A model generated the notes under the pieces. It searched no databases. It was not told the origin of the DNA and worked only from the letters and a program-made list of their open reading frames with translations. The translations under genes and the position numbers were made by a program. Shown one piece after another: positions 18,951 to 28,069 of a stretch of DNA of 64,000 nucleotides. Within the stretch, counting starts at the first letter, position 1. Every line of letters begins with the position of its first letter. Location of the stretch: the NCBI GenBank assembly GCA_002480495.1, contig DLCG01000009.1:11417-75416 (forward strand), read 5' to 3'. The stretch comes from Rhodobiaceae bacterium UBA7804. Its GTDB lineage: Bacteria > Pseudomonadota > Alphaproteobacteria > Parvibaculales > Parvibaculaceae.

Positions 18951-20690
18951 TCACTCCGCCGCCGCGCGGGAAACGGGCGCTGGCTTGTGACCGCGCACGA
19001 GCTTGCCCGGAAGCGCGCCTGTCGGCTTTCCATCGCGATAGATGACCTCGCCGCTGACAATGGTGGCGACATAGCCTTGCGCCTCCTGCATGAGGCGGCG
19101 CGCGCCGGACGGCAGGTCATAGACCATGTGGGGCGGGAGGAGGCGCAGATTGTCGAAATCGATGACGTTCACATCCGCCTTCATGCCCGGCGCGATGAGG
19201 CCGCGATCCAGCAGGCCGACGGCTTCCGCCGTGTCGCGCGTCTGGCTCTTCACCACGAAGGGAAGATCGAGACGCTCGCCGCGGACGCGGTCGCGGCACC
19301 AATGGGTGAGCATGTAGGTCGGCACGCTGACATCGCAGATGACGCCGACATGCGCACCACCATCGGAAAGACCGAAGACCGTGTTCGGATTGCGCATCAT
19401 GGCGAGCGCATTTTCGAGATCGAAGTCGTAGTAGTTGTGGAGGGGGAAGAAGAGGAAGTTCCGGCCTCCGTTCGCCGTCAGAATGTCGTAGACGATCTCG
19501 TCCGGGTTCACGCCGCCCTGCTTCGCGCGGGCGCCGATGCTTTCCTCCGGCGAGGGTTCGTAATTCGGCGGATCGCCGAGTTCGAACATCTTGTGATAGG
19601 CACCCGCCAGCGAATTGAGGAAGGGGTGGCCCGGTTCGAGGCTTTCGGAAAGAAGCTGCGCGCGGAAGGCGGGATCGCGCATGATGGCGACGCGTTCTTC
19701 CAGAGGCTTGTCGGCTATGGCCCGATAGGAGGGCCGCGTCAGGAAAGGGTGAACCGAGCCCTGAAGGCCGAGCATGAGGCCGACGGGGCGGCCCTGCACC
19801 TGCGCCTTGATGGGGAGGCCGCGGCCTGCCGCCTTGTCGAGGCGGGAGAGAAGGTCGCGCCACTGATCCGGCATCACATCGGCCTGCACCAGCGAGAAGC
19901 TCAAGGGACGGCCCGAAATCTCGACCAGCTTTTCAACGAGCGAGAATTCGTGATCGATCTCGCGGAAGTCCGATACCCATTGGAGGACGCCGGCCCCGGC
20001 TTCCTTCAGGCCCTCGGCAATCGCCATCATTTCCTTGTCCGCGGCGCCGATGGTCGGCGTGAGGTCGCCGTCGCTCGTGCGATGCGCGACGGTGCGCGAG
20101 GTGGAGAAGCCGATGGCGCCCGCCTTGATCGCGTCGCGCACGATGTCGCGCATCTCGGCGACTTCGTCATCCGTCGCCGCTTCGCGCTTCGCGCCGCGCT
20201 CGCCCATGACATAGACGCGCACCGCGCCATGCGGCACCTGCAGGGCGACATCGACGTCATGCGGGAGTTGCTCGACCGCATCCATATAGTCGGCAAAGCT
20301 CTCCCAGTTCCATGAGAGACCTTCATGGAGCGCGGCGCCGGGAATATCCTCCACGCCTTCCATGAGGCGGATGAGGCGGTCGTGATCGGCCTTGCGGACG
20401 GGCGCGAAGCCGACACCGCAATTGCCCATGACGACCGTGGTGGAACCATGAATCGAGGACGGCGTCATGCGGCTGTCCCATGTCACCTGGCCGTCGTAAT
20501 GCGTGTGGATGTCGACCCAGCCGGGGGTGACGAGAAGGCCCGAGGCGTCGATCTCCTCGCGGCCCTTCTCGCGTATTTCGCCAACAGCGACGATCACGCC
20601 CTTGTCGATTGCGACATCGGCCTTTTTCGGCGCACCGCCGGAACCATCCACGACCGTTCCGCCGCGGATCACGAGATCCACTTCCGCCAT
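18951..20690 (-). CDS. Amidohydrolase, N-acyl-D-amino-acid deacylase-like (paralogue 1)
   Basis: A 579-residue metal-dependent hydrolase. TPGWVDIHTHYDGQVTWD carries the HxH metal motif, MGNCGVGFAP the cysteine that bridges metal in D-aminoacylases, GFSTSRTV and FGLSDGGAHVG (catalytic Asp) follow, and the C-terminal IAPGMKADVNVIDFDNLRL closes the composite domain. It is clearly paralogous to the gene at 29137. Many relatives in fatty-acid-degrading bacteria have unknown substrates, so D-aminoacylase activity is only a family label. GAGGAGGGAGAG precedes the ATG. Confidence 0.88.
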   Translation of the reverse strand: MAEVDLVIRGGTVVDGSGGAPKKADVAIDKGVIVAVGEIREKGREEIDASGLLVTPGWVDIHTHYDGQVTWDSRMTPSSIHGSTTVVMGNCGVGFAPVRKADHDRLIRLMEGVEDIPGAALHEGLSWNWESFADYMDAVEQLPHDVDVALQVPHGAVRVYVMGERGAKREAATDDEVAEMRDIVRDAIKAGAIGFSTSRTVAHRTSDGDLTPTIGAADKEMMAIAEGLKEAGAGVLQWVSDFREIDHEFSLVEKLVEISGRPLSFSLVQADVMPDQWRDLLSRLDKAAGRGLPIKAQVQGRPVGLMLGLQGSVHPFLTRPSYRAIADKPLEERVAIMRDPAFRAQLLSESLEPGHPFLNSLAGAYHKMFELGDPPNYEPSPEESIGARAKQGGVNPDEIVYDILTANGGRNFLFFPLHNYYDFDLENALAMMRNPNTVFGLSDGGAHVGVICDVSVPTYMLTHWCRDRVRGERLDLPFVVKSQTRDTAEAVGLLDRGLIAPGMKADVNVIDFDNLRLLPPHMVYDLPSGARRLMQEAQGYVATIVSGEVIYRDGKPTGALPGKLVRGHKPAPVSRAAAE

Positions 20691-20774
20691 CTCTCCCTCC
20701 TCAAGCCGTTCATTCTTGTTGAGGGCAGTCTAAAGCCCTTCACCGCTTCATGGAAACGATGAAGGGCGAGGGGC

Positions 20775-21200
20775 TTACTCGACCTTGTCGAGCTGAACCG
20801 CCCGCAGCATGGCCTCTGTCTGCATGGCCGACATCTTCGCGGTCTCAAGGTTTTCATCCGCGAGGCCGGATTGCGCCTTTTCGAGGGCGGCCTCAAGGGC
20901 GGATTTCGCGACGTCATCCTGCGTATCGGGGATCGCGCCATTGCCGAGCGCCTTGCAGGGATTGAGCTCCTTCGGCGCGAAGCCTTCTCCCTCCGGACCG
21001 ACAAGGCAATTCACCGTGTGATGGAGATGGGTGCGCACGCCGTCTATATCGCCGGCGCCCGCGGCGAAGCCCGCATGTTTGGCGGCGGCCTCGATTTCCT
21101 TCGCGGGCTGGGGTTCGGCGGCGAGAGCGACGCCCTGCGCTAGCATGAGAGCGCCTGCGGCAAGCACTCCGATTTTCATAACCTGCTGGATAGATTTCAT
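20775..21200 (-). CDS. Secreted helical protein with His/Cys motif, unknown function
   Basis: A 141-residue protein. Its signal peptide, MKSIQQVMKIGVLAAGALML then AQGVALAA, would be cleaved after about residue 28. The mature part is helical and holds HLHHTVNCLVGPEGEGF followed by NPC, which looks suited to metal or haem binding (inference). The start at 21200 has GAGAGGAAAA upstream and is followed by a good signal sequence; the longer frame to 21281 would bury it. Family not recognised. Confidence 0.75.
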   Translation of the reverse strand: MKSIQQVMKIGVLAAGALMLAQGVALAAEPQPAKEIEAAAKHAGFAAGAGDIDGVRTHLHHTVNCLVGPEGEGFAPKELNPCKALGNGAIPDTQDDVAKSALEAALEKAQSGLADENLETAKMSAMQTEAMLRAVQLDKVE

Positions 21201-21437
21201 TTCTTTTCCTCTCCCGTTGCGTTGGAGCACGAGGCGGAGCCTACACCCCGTTAAAGGGGTTAACGCAACCCGCGACCCCAAAGTTGCGCTGGGGAAGCGA
21301 AGAGATTATGCTCCACGGCCTAGGGTGAAGACCCTAAATCCGGCCGGGGCTTTCAAAGGCGCGCTGAATACGCGACGGGGCCCGCACGGAGAGAAAGAAT
21401 TCGGCGTCCAAAAACAAAAACAGGCGCGGATAGGAGC

Positions 21438-21467
21438 GAAAGGCCATTCCGAGAGGGATGGCCTTTC
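21438..21467 (-). terminator. Hairpin at the 3' end of the efflux gene
   Basis: Stem GAAAGGCCAT (21438-21447) with ATGGCCTTTC (21458-21467), extended inward by TCC/GGG to a GAGA tetraloop. It lies 25 bp beyond the stop of the MFS gene. T runs are modest on both sides. Confidence 0.7.
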
Positions 21468-21491
21468 TGCTTTTCGGCCTTGCCGGACGGT

Positions 21492-22685
21492 TCAGGCGCG
21501 GCGCGCCGCGAGACGGACGAGCGTTCCGGAGAGGCTTGCAGCCAGTATGACGAGCGCCATGGGCAGCGCCGAGCCGTCATTGAAGGCGCCAACGAGACCG
21601 CCCATGACCGCAGCCAGGGCGAATTGCAGGATACCCGTGAGGGCGGAAGCGGAGCCCGCATTTCCGTCCGCGCGCGCCATGGCGGCGGCCGTCGCATTCG
21701 CGCCGACGAAACCGTATGACGAGACGACAAGGAAGATGCAGGCGGCGAGCGGCAAGAACGCTTGCGGCATGAAGAGGGTGAAGCCGAGAAGCGCGAGCGC
21801 GGCGGCGAGATGGAACGTCATCGCGGCCTTGAGAATGGCGCGGCCCGAAATGCGCCGCAGCAGCAGCGCATTCACCTGCGATGCCGCGATGAGGCCGGCC
21901 GCATTGACGCCGAAAAGAATGGCATAGGCTTCCGGCGCAAGGCCGTGCAGCCCGATGAAGACGAAGGGCGAGCCGGTGATATAGGCGAACATGGCGGAAG
22001 ACAGAAGCGCATTGGCAAGCGCGAAGGCGAGGAAGGGACCATCCATGCAGAGCGCGAGATAGGCGCGCCCGACACCGGCGAGGCTGAGCCCGCGATGACG
22101 CTTTTCAGGCGGCAGCGTTTCGCCGAGGCCGAAGAAGACCGCCGGAATGCACAGCGCGCCGAAGGCGGCGAGCACCCAGAAGATCACCTGCCATTCGAAA
22201 TTCGCGATGAGAAAACCGCCGATCACCGGTGCGAGGATGGGCGCGAGGCCCATGACAAGCATCAGCAGGGAATAGACCTGGGCCGAGGCGCGCTCGTCGA
22301 AGAGGTCGCGCACCATGGCGCGCGAGGCGACGATGCCCGCGCAGCCGCCAAGCGCCTGCAGGAGACGCGCGGCCGAGAGGCTGGCGATGTCCGACGCAAA
22401 GGAGGCCCAGACGGAAGCTGCCACGAAAACCGCGATGCCGAGAAGAAGCGGACGCAGACGGCCCAGACTGTCCATCACCGGGCCGAGAATACCCTGCCCC
22501 ACGGCGAGGCCGACGAAGAAGACGGCGAGCGTCGTCTGCACCGCGCCGGGGGCGACCCCGAAATAATCCGCAATCGCCGGGAAGGCCGGCAGATACATGT
22601 CGATGGAAAGAGGCGCGAAGGCGATCAGCGCGCCGAGAATGACGATGAAACGGATGCGGGAGCCGAGGGATTGAGATGCATTCAT
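21492..22685 (-). CDS. MFS drug efflux transporter, Bcr/CflA family
   Basis: A 397-residue, 12-helix proton-driven exporter in the cytoplasmic membrane. APLSIDMYLPAFPAIADYF at the start of helix 1, LAVGQGILGPVMDSLGRLRPLL (motif A), and RLLQALGGCAGIVASRAMVRDLF are typical of Bcr/CflA proteins, which export bicyclomycin, chloramphenicol or related compounds. The substrate here is unknown. The ribosome site GAGAAAG is modest. Confidence 0.88.
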   Translation of the reverse strand: MNASQSLGSRIRFIVILGALIAFAPLSIDMYLPAFPAIADYFGVAPGAVQTTLAVFFVGLAVGQGILGPVMDSLGRLRPLLLGIAVFVAASVWASFASDIASLSAARLLQALGGCAGIVASRAMVRDLFDERASAQVYSLLMLVMGLAPILAPVIGGFLIANFEWQVIFWVLAAFGALCIPAVFFGLGETLPPEKRHRGLSLAGVGRAYLALCMDGPFLAFALANALLSSAMFAYITGSPFVFIGLHGLAPEAYAILFGVNAAGLIAASQVNALLLRRISGRAILKAAMTFHLAAALALLGFTLFMPQAFLPLAACIFLVVSSYGFVGANATAAAMARADGNAGSASALTGILQFALAAVMGGLVGAFNDGSALPMALVILAASLSGTLVRLAARRA

Positions 22686-22730
22686 TTTATATCTTTCTCG
22701 CGATCCCTCATCCGCGTCTCATATAGGCGA

Positions 22731-22757
22731 AAGGGCCGCTTCATGAAAGCGGCCCTT
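22731..22757 (-). terminator. Hairpin between the acyl-CoA synthetase and efflux genes
   Basis: Perfect 11-bp stem, AAGGGCCGCTT (22731-22741) with AAGCGGCCCTT (22747-22757), loop CATGA. It lies 56 bp past the acyl-CoA synthetase stop. The minus-strand tail is not T-rich, so efficiency is uncertain. Confidence 0.65.
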
Positions 22758-22813
22758 CCTGCCTTTTTCCGAACGCGGTCTTCCCGGAGCCCTTCAGCGC
22801 CCCGCGCGAAAAA

Positions 22814-24394
22814 TCAGATCTTCTTCTCGCCCTGCCAATAGGCGTCGCGGATGTTGCGGCGAAGCACCTTTCCGCTCGGCATGCGCGGAAGCTCCTTCAC
22901 GAAATCGACGGAGCGCGGACGCTGATAGCCGGGCAGATTTTCCGCCGCGAAGGCGAGCAGCTCCTTCGCCATCTCGTCGTCCGGACGATAACCCTCGTTG
23001 AGTTCCACGACGAGCTTCACCTCCTCGCCCCATTCATCGTTCGGCACGCCGACGGCGGCGGCATCCGCGACGGCGGGATGTTTCAGCACTTCCTGATCGA
23101 TTTCCGCCGGATAGATGTTCACACCGCCGGAGATGATCACTTCCGCACTGCGGCCGGTGAGGAAGAGGAAACCGTCCTCGTCGATATAACCCATGTCGCC
23201 CATGGTGTAGAAATCGCCGCGATAGGCGCCTTCGGTTTTTTCCGGCGCCTTGAAATATTCGAAGCGGCCCTGCTCCGGCGCCTTGAAATAGACGGTGCCG
23301 ACGGCATTGGCGGGGAGCGGCTTCCCGTCCTCGTCGTGGATTTCGACGACCACACCCGGCAGCGGCTTGCCGACGCTACCCTTTTTCTTCGGGAATTCGT
23401 GACTGTCGATGAATATGCCGCCGCCTTCCGTCGCCGCGTAGTATTCGAAGACGACGGGCCCGAACCAGCCGATCGCGCCTTCCTTCACATGAACGGGACA
23501 AGGCGCGGCGCCATGCAGAATCCAGCGCAGAGAGGAAGTGTCGTATTTCGCCTTCGTCTCTTCGGGCAGTTGCAGCATGCGATGCAGCATGGTGGGCACG
23601 ACATGCGTATGCGTGATGCGATGGCCGGCGATGAGACGCAGCGTCTCTTCCGCATCCCACTTGTCCATGAGCACGCAGCCGACGCCGGCATTGAGCGGGA
23701 AGGAGAGGTTCAGCGCGAGGGGCGCTGCGTGATAGAGCGGGCCGGTGACGAGCGCGATGTCGCCCGCGCGGAAGGCAGCCGTTTCGGTGAGTTTCATGAG
23801 AAGCGGCGAGACGGGCGCCGCCTGCTTGCGGTAGACGCCTTTCGGGTGGCCGGTGGTGCCGGAGGTATACATCATCTGCGAGCCGAGGACGGGATCGGCG
23901 AGATCGCTTCCCTCCTCCGCCGCGAGCGCATCGTCATACGAAACGAAACCGTCGATCGCGCCGCCGACCGCGAGCTTCGCGACGAGGGCGGACGACATGG
24001 ATGCCGCTTCGACCGCGCTCGCCCGGAAGCGCGCATCGGCCACGAAAGCCTTTGCCTCGCAATTGTCCACGATGTAACCGACTTCCGAGCCCTTCAGATG
24101 CCAGTTGATCGGCGTCATGCGGAATCCGCCGCGCTGACAGGCGGCAATCGTTTCCACGAATTCCGGCCGGTTGGAACACATGAGCGCCACGGCATCGCCC
24201 GCCTTCAACCCCTGACGGCGCAATGCGCGCACGAGACGGTTCGCATTCGCGTTGAGTTCGGCATAGGAGCGGTTGCCCGCCTCGGAGATCACGGCCGGGC
24301 GGTCCGGCGCCTGCGCCGCATGCCAGGCCAGCACCATTCCGGATGCCGCCGCTTCCTCGCGCGTCCAGTCTTTCGCAGATTCCGCAATGGACAT
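22814..24394 (-). CDS. Acyl-CoA synthetase (AMP-forming), paralogue 1
   Basis: Activates a carboxylic acid to its CoA thioester via an acyl-adenylate. The 526 residues contain the AMP motif YTSGTTGHPKGV, the YAATEGGG motif, the GDMGYIDEDGFLFLTGR hinge and the catalytic lysine region MPSGKVLRRNI. Chain length cannot be predicted. The start at 24394 is supported by GGGAGGGA upstream; the frame continues to 24721 through a low-complexity leader that is not plausible protein. Probably feeds beta-oxidation together with the enoyl-CoA hydratase at 27293. Confidence 0.9.
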   Translation of the reverse strand: MSIAESAKDWTREEAAASGMVLAWHAAQAPDRPAVISEAGNRSYAELNANANRLVRALRRQGLKAGDAVALMCSNRPEFVETIAACQRGGFRMTPINWHLKGSEVGYIVDNCEAKAFVADARFRASAVEAASMSSALVAKLAVGGAIDGFVSYDDALAAEEGSDLADPVLGSQMMYTSGTTGHPKGVYRKQAAPVSPLLMKLTETAAFRAGDIALVTGPLYHAAPLALNLSFPLNAGVGCVLMDKWDAEETLRLIAGHRITHTHVVPTMLHRMLQLPEETKAKYDTSSLRWILHGAAPCPVHVKEGAIGWFGPVVFEYYAATEGGGIFIDSHEFPKKKGSVGKPLPGVVVEIHDEDGKPLPANAVGTVYFKAPEQGRFEYFKAPEKTEGAYRGDFYTMGDMGYIDEDGFLFLTGRSAEVIISGGVNIYPAEIDQEVLKHPAVADAAAVGVPNDEWGEEVKLVVELNEGYRPDDEMAKELLAFAAENLPGYQRPRSVDFVKELPRMPSGKVLRRNIRDAYWQGEKKI

Positions 24395-24572
24395 CGCCCG
24401 TCCCTCCCTTGTTGTTGTTGTTCTTTGTTGTTTGTTCTTTTTTGTGGGGCGCCTTGCTGACGCCTTTTTTAGTTCGCAGTTTCCCCGCATGATATTGGAC
24501 AGGCGGGGGCTCCCCGGCGTCAAGCAATTCGCGCGGACCTCGTCCGCGCTTCTTTTCGGGGGTGTTCCGGCA

Positions 24573-25634
24573 ATGCGACGAGGGTTTGCGGCCAGTTTTC
24601 TCGCGGTCCTGACGATGTTCGGCGGGGGAGCCGCGGCCAGGGCGGATAATTTCGCCGGCGGCGACCGCGAATTCCTCACGCTGCAATCGGAAAACGACCT
24701 CTTCGCGAACCTCACCAACACGGACAGACACTACACGAACGGTTTGCAGGCGGCCTGGCTGTCGCGGCCGCAGACGGACCTGCCCGTCTGGCTGACGGAT
24801 TTCTCGTCTCCGCCGGTCTATTCGCTGCTCTTTCCCACCGGCAATTTCGACAAGAAGAGCCATCGCATCGGCGTCGCGCTCGGCCATGCGATCTTCACGC
24901 CGGACGACACGCAGACAACCGCCTATCAGCCGAGCGAACGGCCCTATGCGGCATGGCTTCACATGACCTTCTCGCTGCAGAGCGTGCGCGCGAGCAGCGT
25001 AACGGGAGAGGCCTGGCAGGACCAATGGAAGCTCGATCTCGGTGTCGTCGGTCCCGCCGCGCAGGGAGAGTTCGTGCAGAACAACTGGCACAAGCTGATC
25101 GGCGCGGAAGAAGCGAATGGCTGGCGCTGGCAGATCCAGGACGAGATCGGCGTGAACCTGAGCTTCGAGCGCGCGTGGCGAAGCTCGACCTTCGATACGC
25201 CGAGGGTCGCCGGGCTGCAGACGGACTTCATTCCCTACACGATCGTCTCGCTCGGCAATGTGCAGACCTATGCGGGTCTCGGGGGAACACTTCGTCTGGG
25301 ATTCTCATTGCCGGACGATTTCGGCCCGACGCGCGTCTATCCCGGCGTCGGCGGCGCGGAATGGTTCGAGCCGTCCGCGGAAGGCTGCAACTGCTACGTG
25401 TTCGCTGGGTTCGAGGGACGCGCGGTCGGCCGCGACATCACGCTCGACGGCAACACCTTCCGCGACAGCCCGAGCATCGACAAGCGCCACTTCGTCTATG
25501 ACGCGAAGCTCGGCGCCGTCTTCATCGTCTGGGACACGCGCATCTCCTTCACGCATGTCTTCCGCAGCCGCGAATATGAAGGCCAGCCGAAACCCGACCA
25601 GTTCGGCTCCGTTGCGGTCAACTTCGCGTTCTAG
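24573..25634 (+). CDS. lpxR: Lipid A deacylase LpxR family outer-membrane protein
   Basis: A 353-residue predicted outer-membrane barrel that removes 3'-acyloxyacyl chains from lipid A. The signal peptide is MRRGFAASFLAVLTMFGGGA then AARA. The mature start FLTLQSENDLFANLTNTDRHYTNGLQAAW contains the Asn-Asp pair of the LpxR active site and the family signature. Later segments alternate as beta strands and the protein ends in FAF, a normal barrel C terminus. The start at 24573 was chosen because the signal peptide begins there; the frame is open upstream to 24273, antisense to the acyl-CoA synthetase gene. Confidence 0.85.
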   Translation: MRRGFAASFLAVLTMFGGGAAARADNFAGGDREFLTLQSENDLFANLTNTDRHYTNGLQAAWLSRPQTDLPVWLTDFSSPPVYSLLFPTGNFDKKSHRIGVALGHAIFTPDDTQTTAYQPSERPYAAWLHMTFSLQSVRASSVTGEAWQDQWKLDLGVVGPAAQGEFVQNNWHKLIGAEEANGWRWQIQDEIGVNLSFERAWRSSTFDTPRVAGLQTDFIPYTIVSLGNVQTYAGLGGTLRLGFSLPDDFGPTRVYPGVGGAEWFEPSAEGCNCYVFAGFEGRAVGRDITLDGNTFRDSPSIDKRHFVYDAKLGAVFIVWDTRISFTHVFRSREYEGQPKPDQFGSVAVNFAF

Positions 25635-25637
25635 CTC

Positions 25638-25910
25638 CTATTCGGGCTTCCTGTAGTCGCGCACTTCTTCCGGGTCGTGCTCGGCGGCACGGCGCTTGCC
25701 TTCCTTCTCGGCCTTTTCGAGATCGCGGCGGTCGTCCTCGACGGCGCTGCGCGCCGCCTCGGCCGCTTCGCCGACACGGCCTTCCTTCACGAATTCCTGC
25801 TGATCCCTGTTATAGGCACGCGCCGCCGAACGGCTGCCCTCTCCTTCATTTTCAGGGTCGTCATTGACCTTTGCCAGCACCTGTCTGGAATCCCTTTTCT
25901 GATTGCCCAT
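25638..25910 (-). CDS. Small charged hypothetical protein
   Basis: A 90-residue, strongly charged protein beginning MGNQKRDSRQVLAKVNDDPE, with the helix EAAEAARSAVEDDRRDLEKAEKEGKRRAAEHDPEE. No membrane segment or signal. GGAGGACGGCA just before the ATG is an excellent ribosome site, which supports it being real. Not recognised. It is convergent with lpxR (3-bp gap). Confidence 0.75.
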   Translation of the reverse strand: MGNQKRDSRQVLAKVNDDPENEGEGSRSAARAYNRDQQEFVKEGRVGEAAEAARSAVEDDRRDLEKAEKEGKRRAAEHDPEEVRDYRKPE

Positions 25911-26075
25911 TGCCGTCCTCCTTCGATGTCAGGCGAAGATGAATGCAATGAGAAAACGCATGGGCGGGAGTGGCGTTCCCCATGCATTCCATAATCCAAT
26001 TGCGCTTGTCTTTGCCTCCACGCTTCGCATGATGGGCAGGCATGCCGACTCAAGGACCGCAGAAGAAGAAAAACC

Positions 26076-27218
26076 ATGACGCTGCCGCTCATTTCCGCCG
26101 ACAACACATTCGGTCTTCTCTTTGCCTTTCTGGGGCTTGCCGCTTTCGGCTTCTGGTCTGAGAGGACGAGGCTCGGGCAATGGATCTCGGGCGTGATCCT
26201 GACGATCCTCGCGGGCACGCTTCTCGCCAATCTCAGGATCGTTCCCTTCGCTTCCGACTTTCACGACATGGTCTGGGGCTATGCGGTGCCGCTGGCCATT
26301 CCGCTGCTGCTCTTCAAGGCGGACCTGAAGAAGATCCTGCCCGAAAGCGGGCGGATGCTGATTGCCTTCTTCATCGCGGCGCTCGGCACGGTGGCGGGCG
26401 TGCTTGCGGGTTTCTCGCTGATCGACATGGGGCCGCAGGGGCATCTCGTCGCGGGCGCGCTGGGCGCGAGCTGGATCGGCGGCTCGATGAACTTCGCGGC
26501 GGTCGCCCAGGCGACGGGGCTGAGCGAGAACGGCGCGCTGACCGCCGCCACCGCGGCGGCCGACAATGTGATGGCGACCTTCTTCATCGCGCTGCTGCTC
26601 CTTCTGCCGGGCTGGAAGCTCCTTACACGGTTCATCCCCTCCAGGATCATCGAGGCGGAGGAATATGAGCATGAGCACGAGGCGGAAACGGAAAAGCACC
26701 CGCTCGACATGGGCGCGCTGGCGCTGCTGCTGTTCCTGTCCGCGGCCTGCTGCTTCGCGGGCTTCGAAATCGCGGCGCTTCTCGGCATTCCGAAGTATGG
26801 CGTGCTCTTCGTCACCCTCGCCGCGCTTCTCGTCGCCAATCTTTTCCCGCGGCAGATGGAGCGGCTTCATGGCGGCTTCGATCTCGGCATGTTCTTCATG
26901 TATGTCTTTTTCGGCGTGATCGGCGCGGCGGCGGATGTCGTTCTGATGGTGGAGACGGCGTTGCCGATCTTCTTCTTCGTCTTCACGATGGCGGCGGTTC
27001 ATCTCGCCTTTGTGCTCGCCGGCGCAAAACTCTTCCGCATCGACCTTGCGGAGGCGCTCGTCATTTCGAACGCGGTGGCGGTGGGACCCGCGACGGCAGC
27101 GGCCATGGCGGCGGGACGGCGCTGGCGCGCGCTGGTGACGCCCGGCGTCATGCTCGGCGTGCTCGGCTATGCGGTGGCGAATTTCATCGGCATCGCGCTG
27201 GCGCAGTGGCTGGGGTGA
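26076..27218 (+). CDS. DUF819 family membrane protein
   Basis: A 380-residue integral membrane protein with about 11 helices. ALGASWIGGSMNFAAVAQATGL and AATAAADNVMATFFIALLL are DUF819 signatures, and a His/Glu-rich cytoplasmic loop, EAEEYEHEHEAETEKHPLD, lies mid-protein. The family resembles sodium symporters and has been linked to peptidoglycan or transport functions; its role is unsettled. It stands alone, 75 bp before the enoyl-CoA hydratase gene. Confidence 0.88.
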   Translation: MTLPLISADNTFGLLFAFLGLAAFGFWSERTRLGQWISGVILTILAGTLLANLRIVPFASDFHDMVWGYAVPLAIPLLLFKADLKKILPESGRMLIAFFIAALGTVAGVLAGFSLIDMGPQGHLVAGALGASWIGGSMNFAAVAQATGLSENGALTAATAAADNVMATFFIALLLLLPGWKLLTRFIPSRIIEAEEYEHEHEAETEKHPLDMGALALLLFLSAACCFAGFEIAALLGIPKYGVLFVTLAALLVANLFPRQMERLHGGFDLGMFFMYVFFGVIGAAADVVLMVETALPIFFFVFTMAAVHLAFVLAGAKLFRIDLAEALVISNAVAVGPATAAAMAAGRRWRALVTPGVMLGVLGYAVANFIGIALAQWLG

Positions 27219-27292
27219 CCGGGCCGATTGCGAGCTTACCCCAATCCCGATAGAACGGCGGCAAAGCCATACACGCCAAACGGAGAGACCCC

Positions 27293-28069
27293 ATGTCAGA
27301 GCCCGTCATTCTCGTCGAAAAGTCCGGCGCCGTCGCAACCGTCACGCTCAACCGCCCGGGCGCGATGAACGCGCTTTCGCGGGAGCTGCGCACCGCCATT
27401 GCGGAGACTTTCGAGGCGCTGGAAGCGGACCCGAATATCCGCGTCGCCATCCTCACCGGCGCGGGCAAGGCCTTCTGCGCCGGGCTCGACCTGAAGGAAC
27501 TGGGCTCCGACACGGGCGGCATCAACGCAACGATCGGCGACAAGGACCCTGTGACTTCCATCGGGCAGTTCTCCGGCCCCGTCATCGGCGCGATCAACGG
27601 CGTTGCGATCACGGGCGGCTTCGAGCTCGCGCTCGCCTGCGACGTTCTCATCTGCTCAGAGAATGCGCGCTTCGCCGATACGCATGCGCGCGTCGGCATC
27701 CTGCCGGGCTGGGGGCTCAGCCAGAAGCTTTCGCGCGCCATCGGCATCTACCGCGCGAAGGAGCTTTCGCTCACGGGCAATTTCCTCTCCGCGCAACAGG
27801 CGCAGGAATGGGGCCTCATCAACCGCGTGGTGACGGCGGAAGAGCTTCTCCCCGTTTGCCGCAAGCTTGCCGAGGACATGCTCTCCGTCGTGCCGGAATG
27901 CCTGCCCGCCTACAAGAAACTCATCGATGACGGTTTCGCGGAAGCCTTCGGAGAGGCGCTGAAGACGGAGCGGAAAGTTTCGAGCGCGGCGAACAAGGCG
28001 GTGACGCCGGACGCCGTGGCCGAGCGCCGCAAGGGCATCCAGGAACGCGGCAAGCAGCAGGCTTCCTAA
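27293..28069 (+). CDS. Enoyl-CoA hydratase / crotonase family
   Basis: A 258-residue crotonase. GAGKAFCAGLDLKELG and INGVAITGGFELALACDVLI form the CoA-oxyanion site, and ARVGILPGWGLSQKLSRAIG follows. The second of the two usual catalytic acids is not evident: the segment reads RVGILPGWG where hydratases have PExxxG, so an isomerase or other crotonase reaction is possible. GGAGAG precedes the ATG. It overlaps the convergent EamA gene by 4 bp. Confidence 0.88.
   Translation: MSEPVILVEKSGAVATVTLNRPGAMNALSRELRTAIAETFEALEADPNIRVAILTGAGKAFCAGLDLKELGSDTGGINATIGDKDPVTSIGQFSGPVIGAINGVAITGGFELALACDVLICSENARFADTHARVGILPGWGLSQKLSRAIGIYRAKELSLTGNFLSAQQAQEWGLINRVVTAEELLPVCRKLAEDMLSVVPECLPAYKKLIDDGFAEAFGEALKTERKVSSAANKAVTPDAVAERRKGIQERGKQQAS

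Noticed and set aside
24407..24446. TTG/TTTG-rich low-complexity stretch that might be a microsatellite or CRISPR-like repeat
   Set aside because: Irregular short runs without fixed units or spacers; it is the A+C-rich leader of the acyl-CoA synthetase mRNA.
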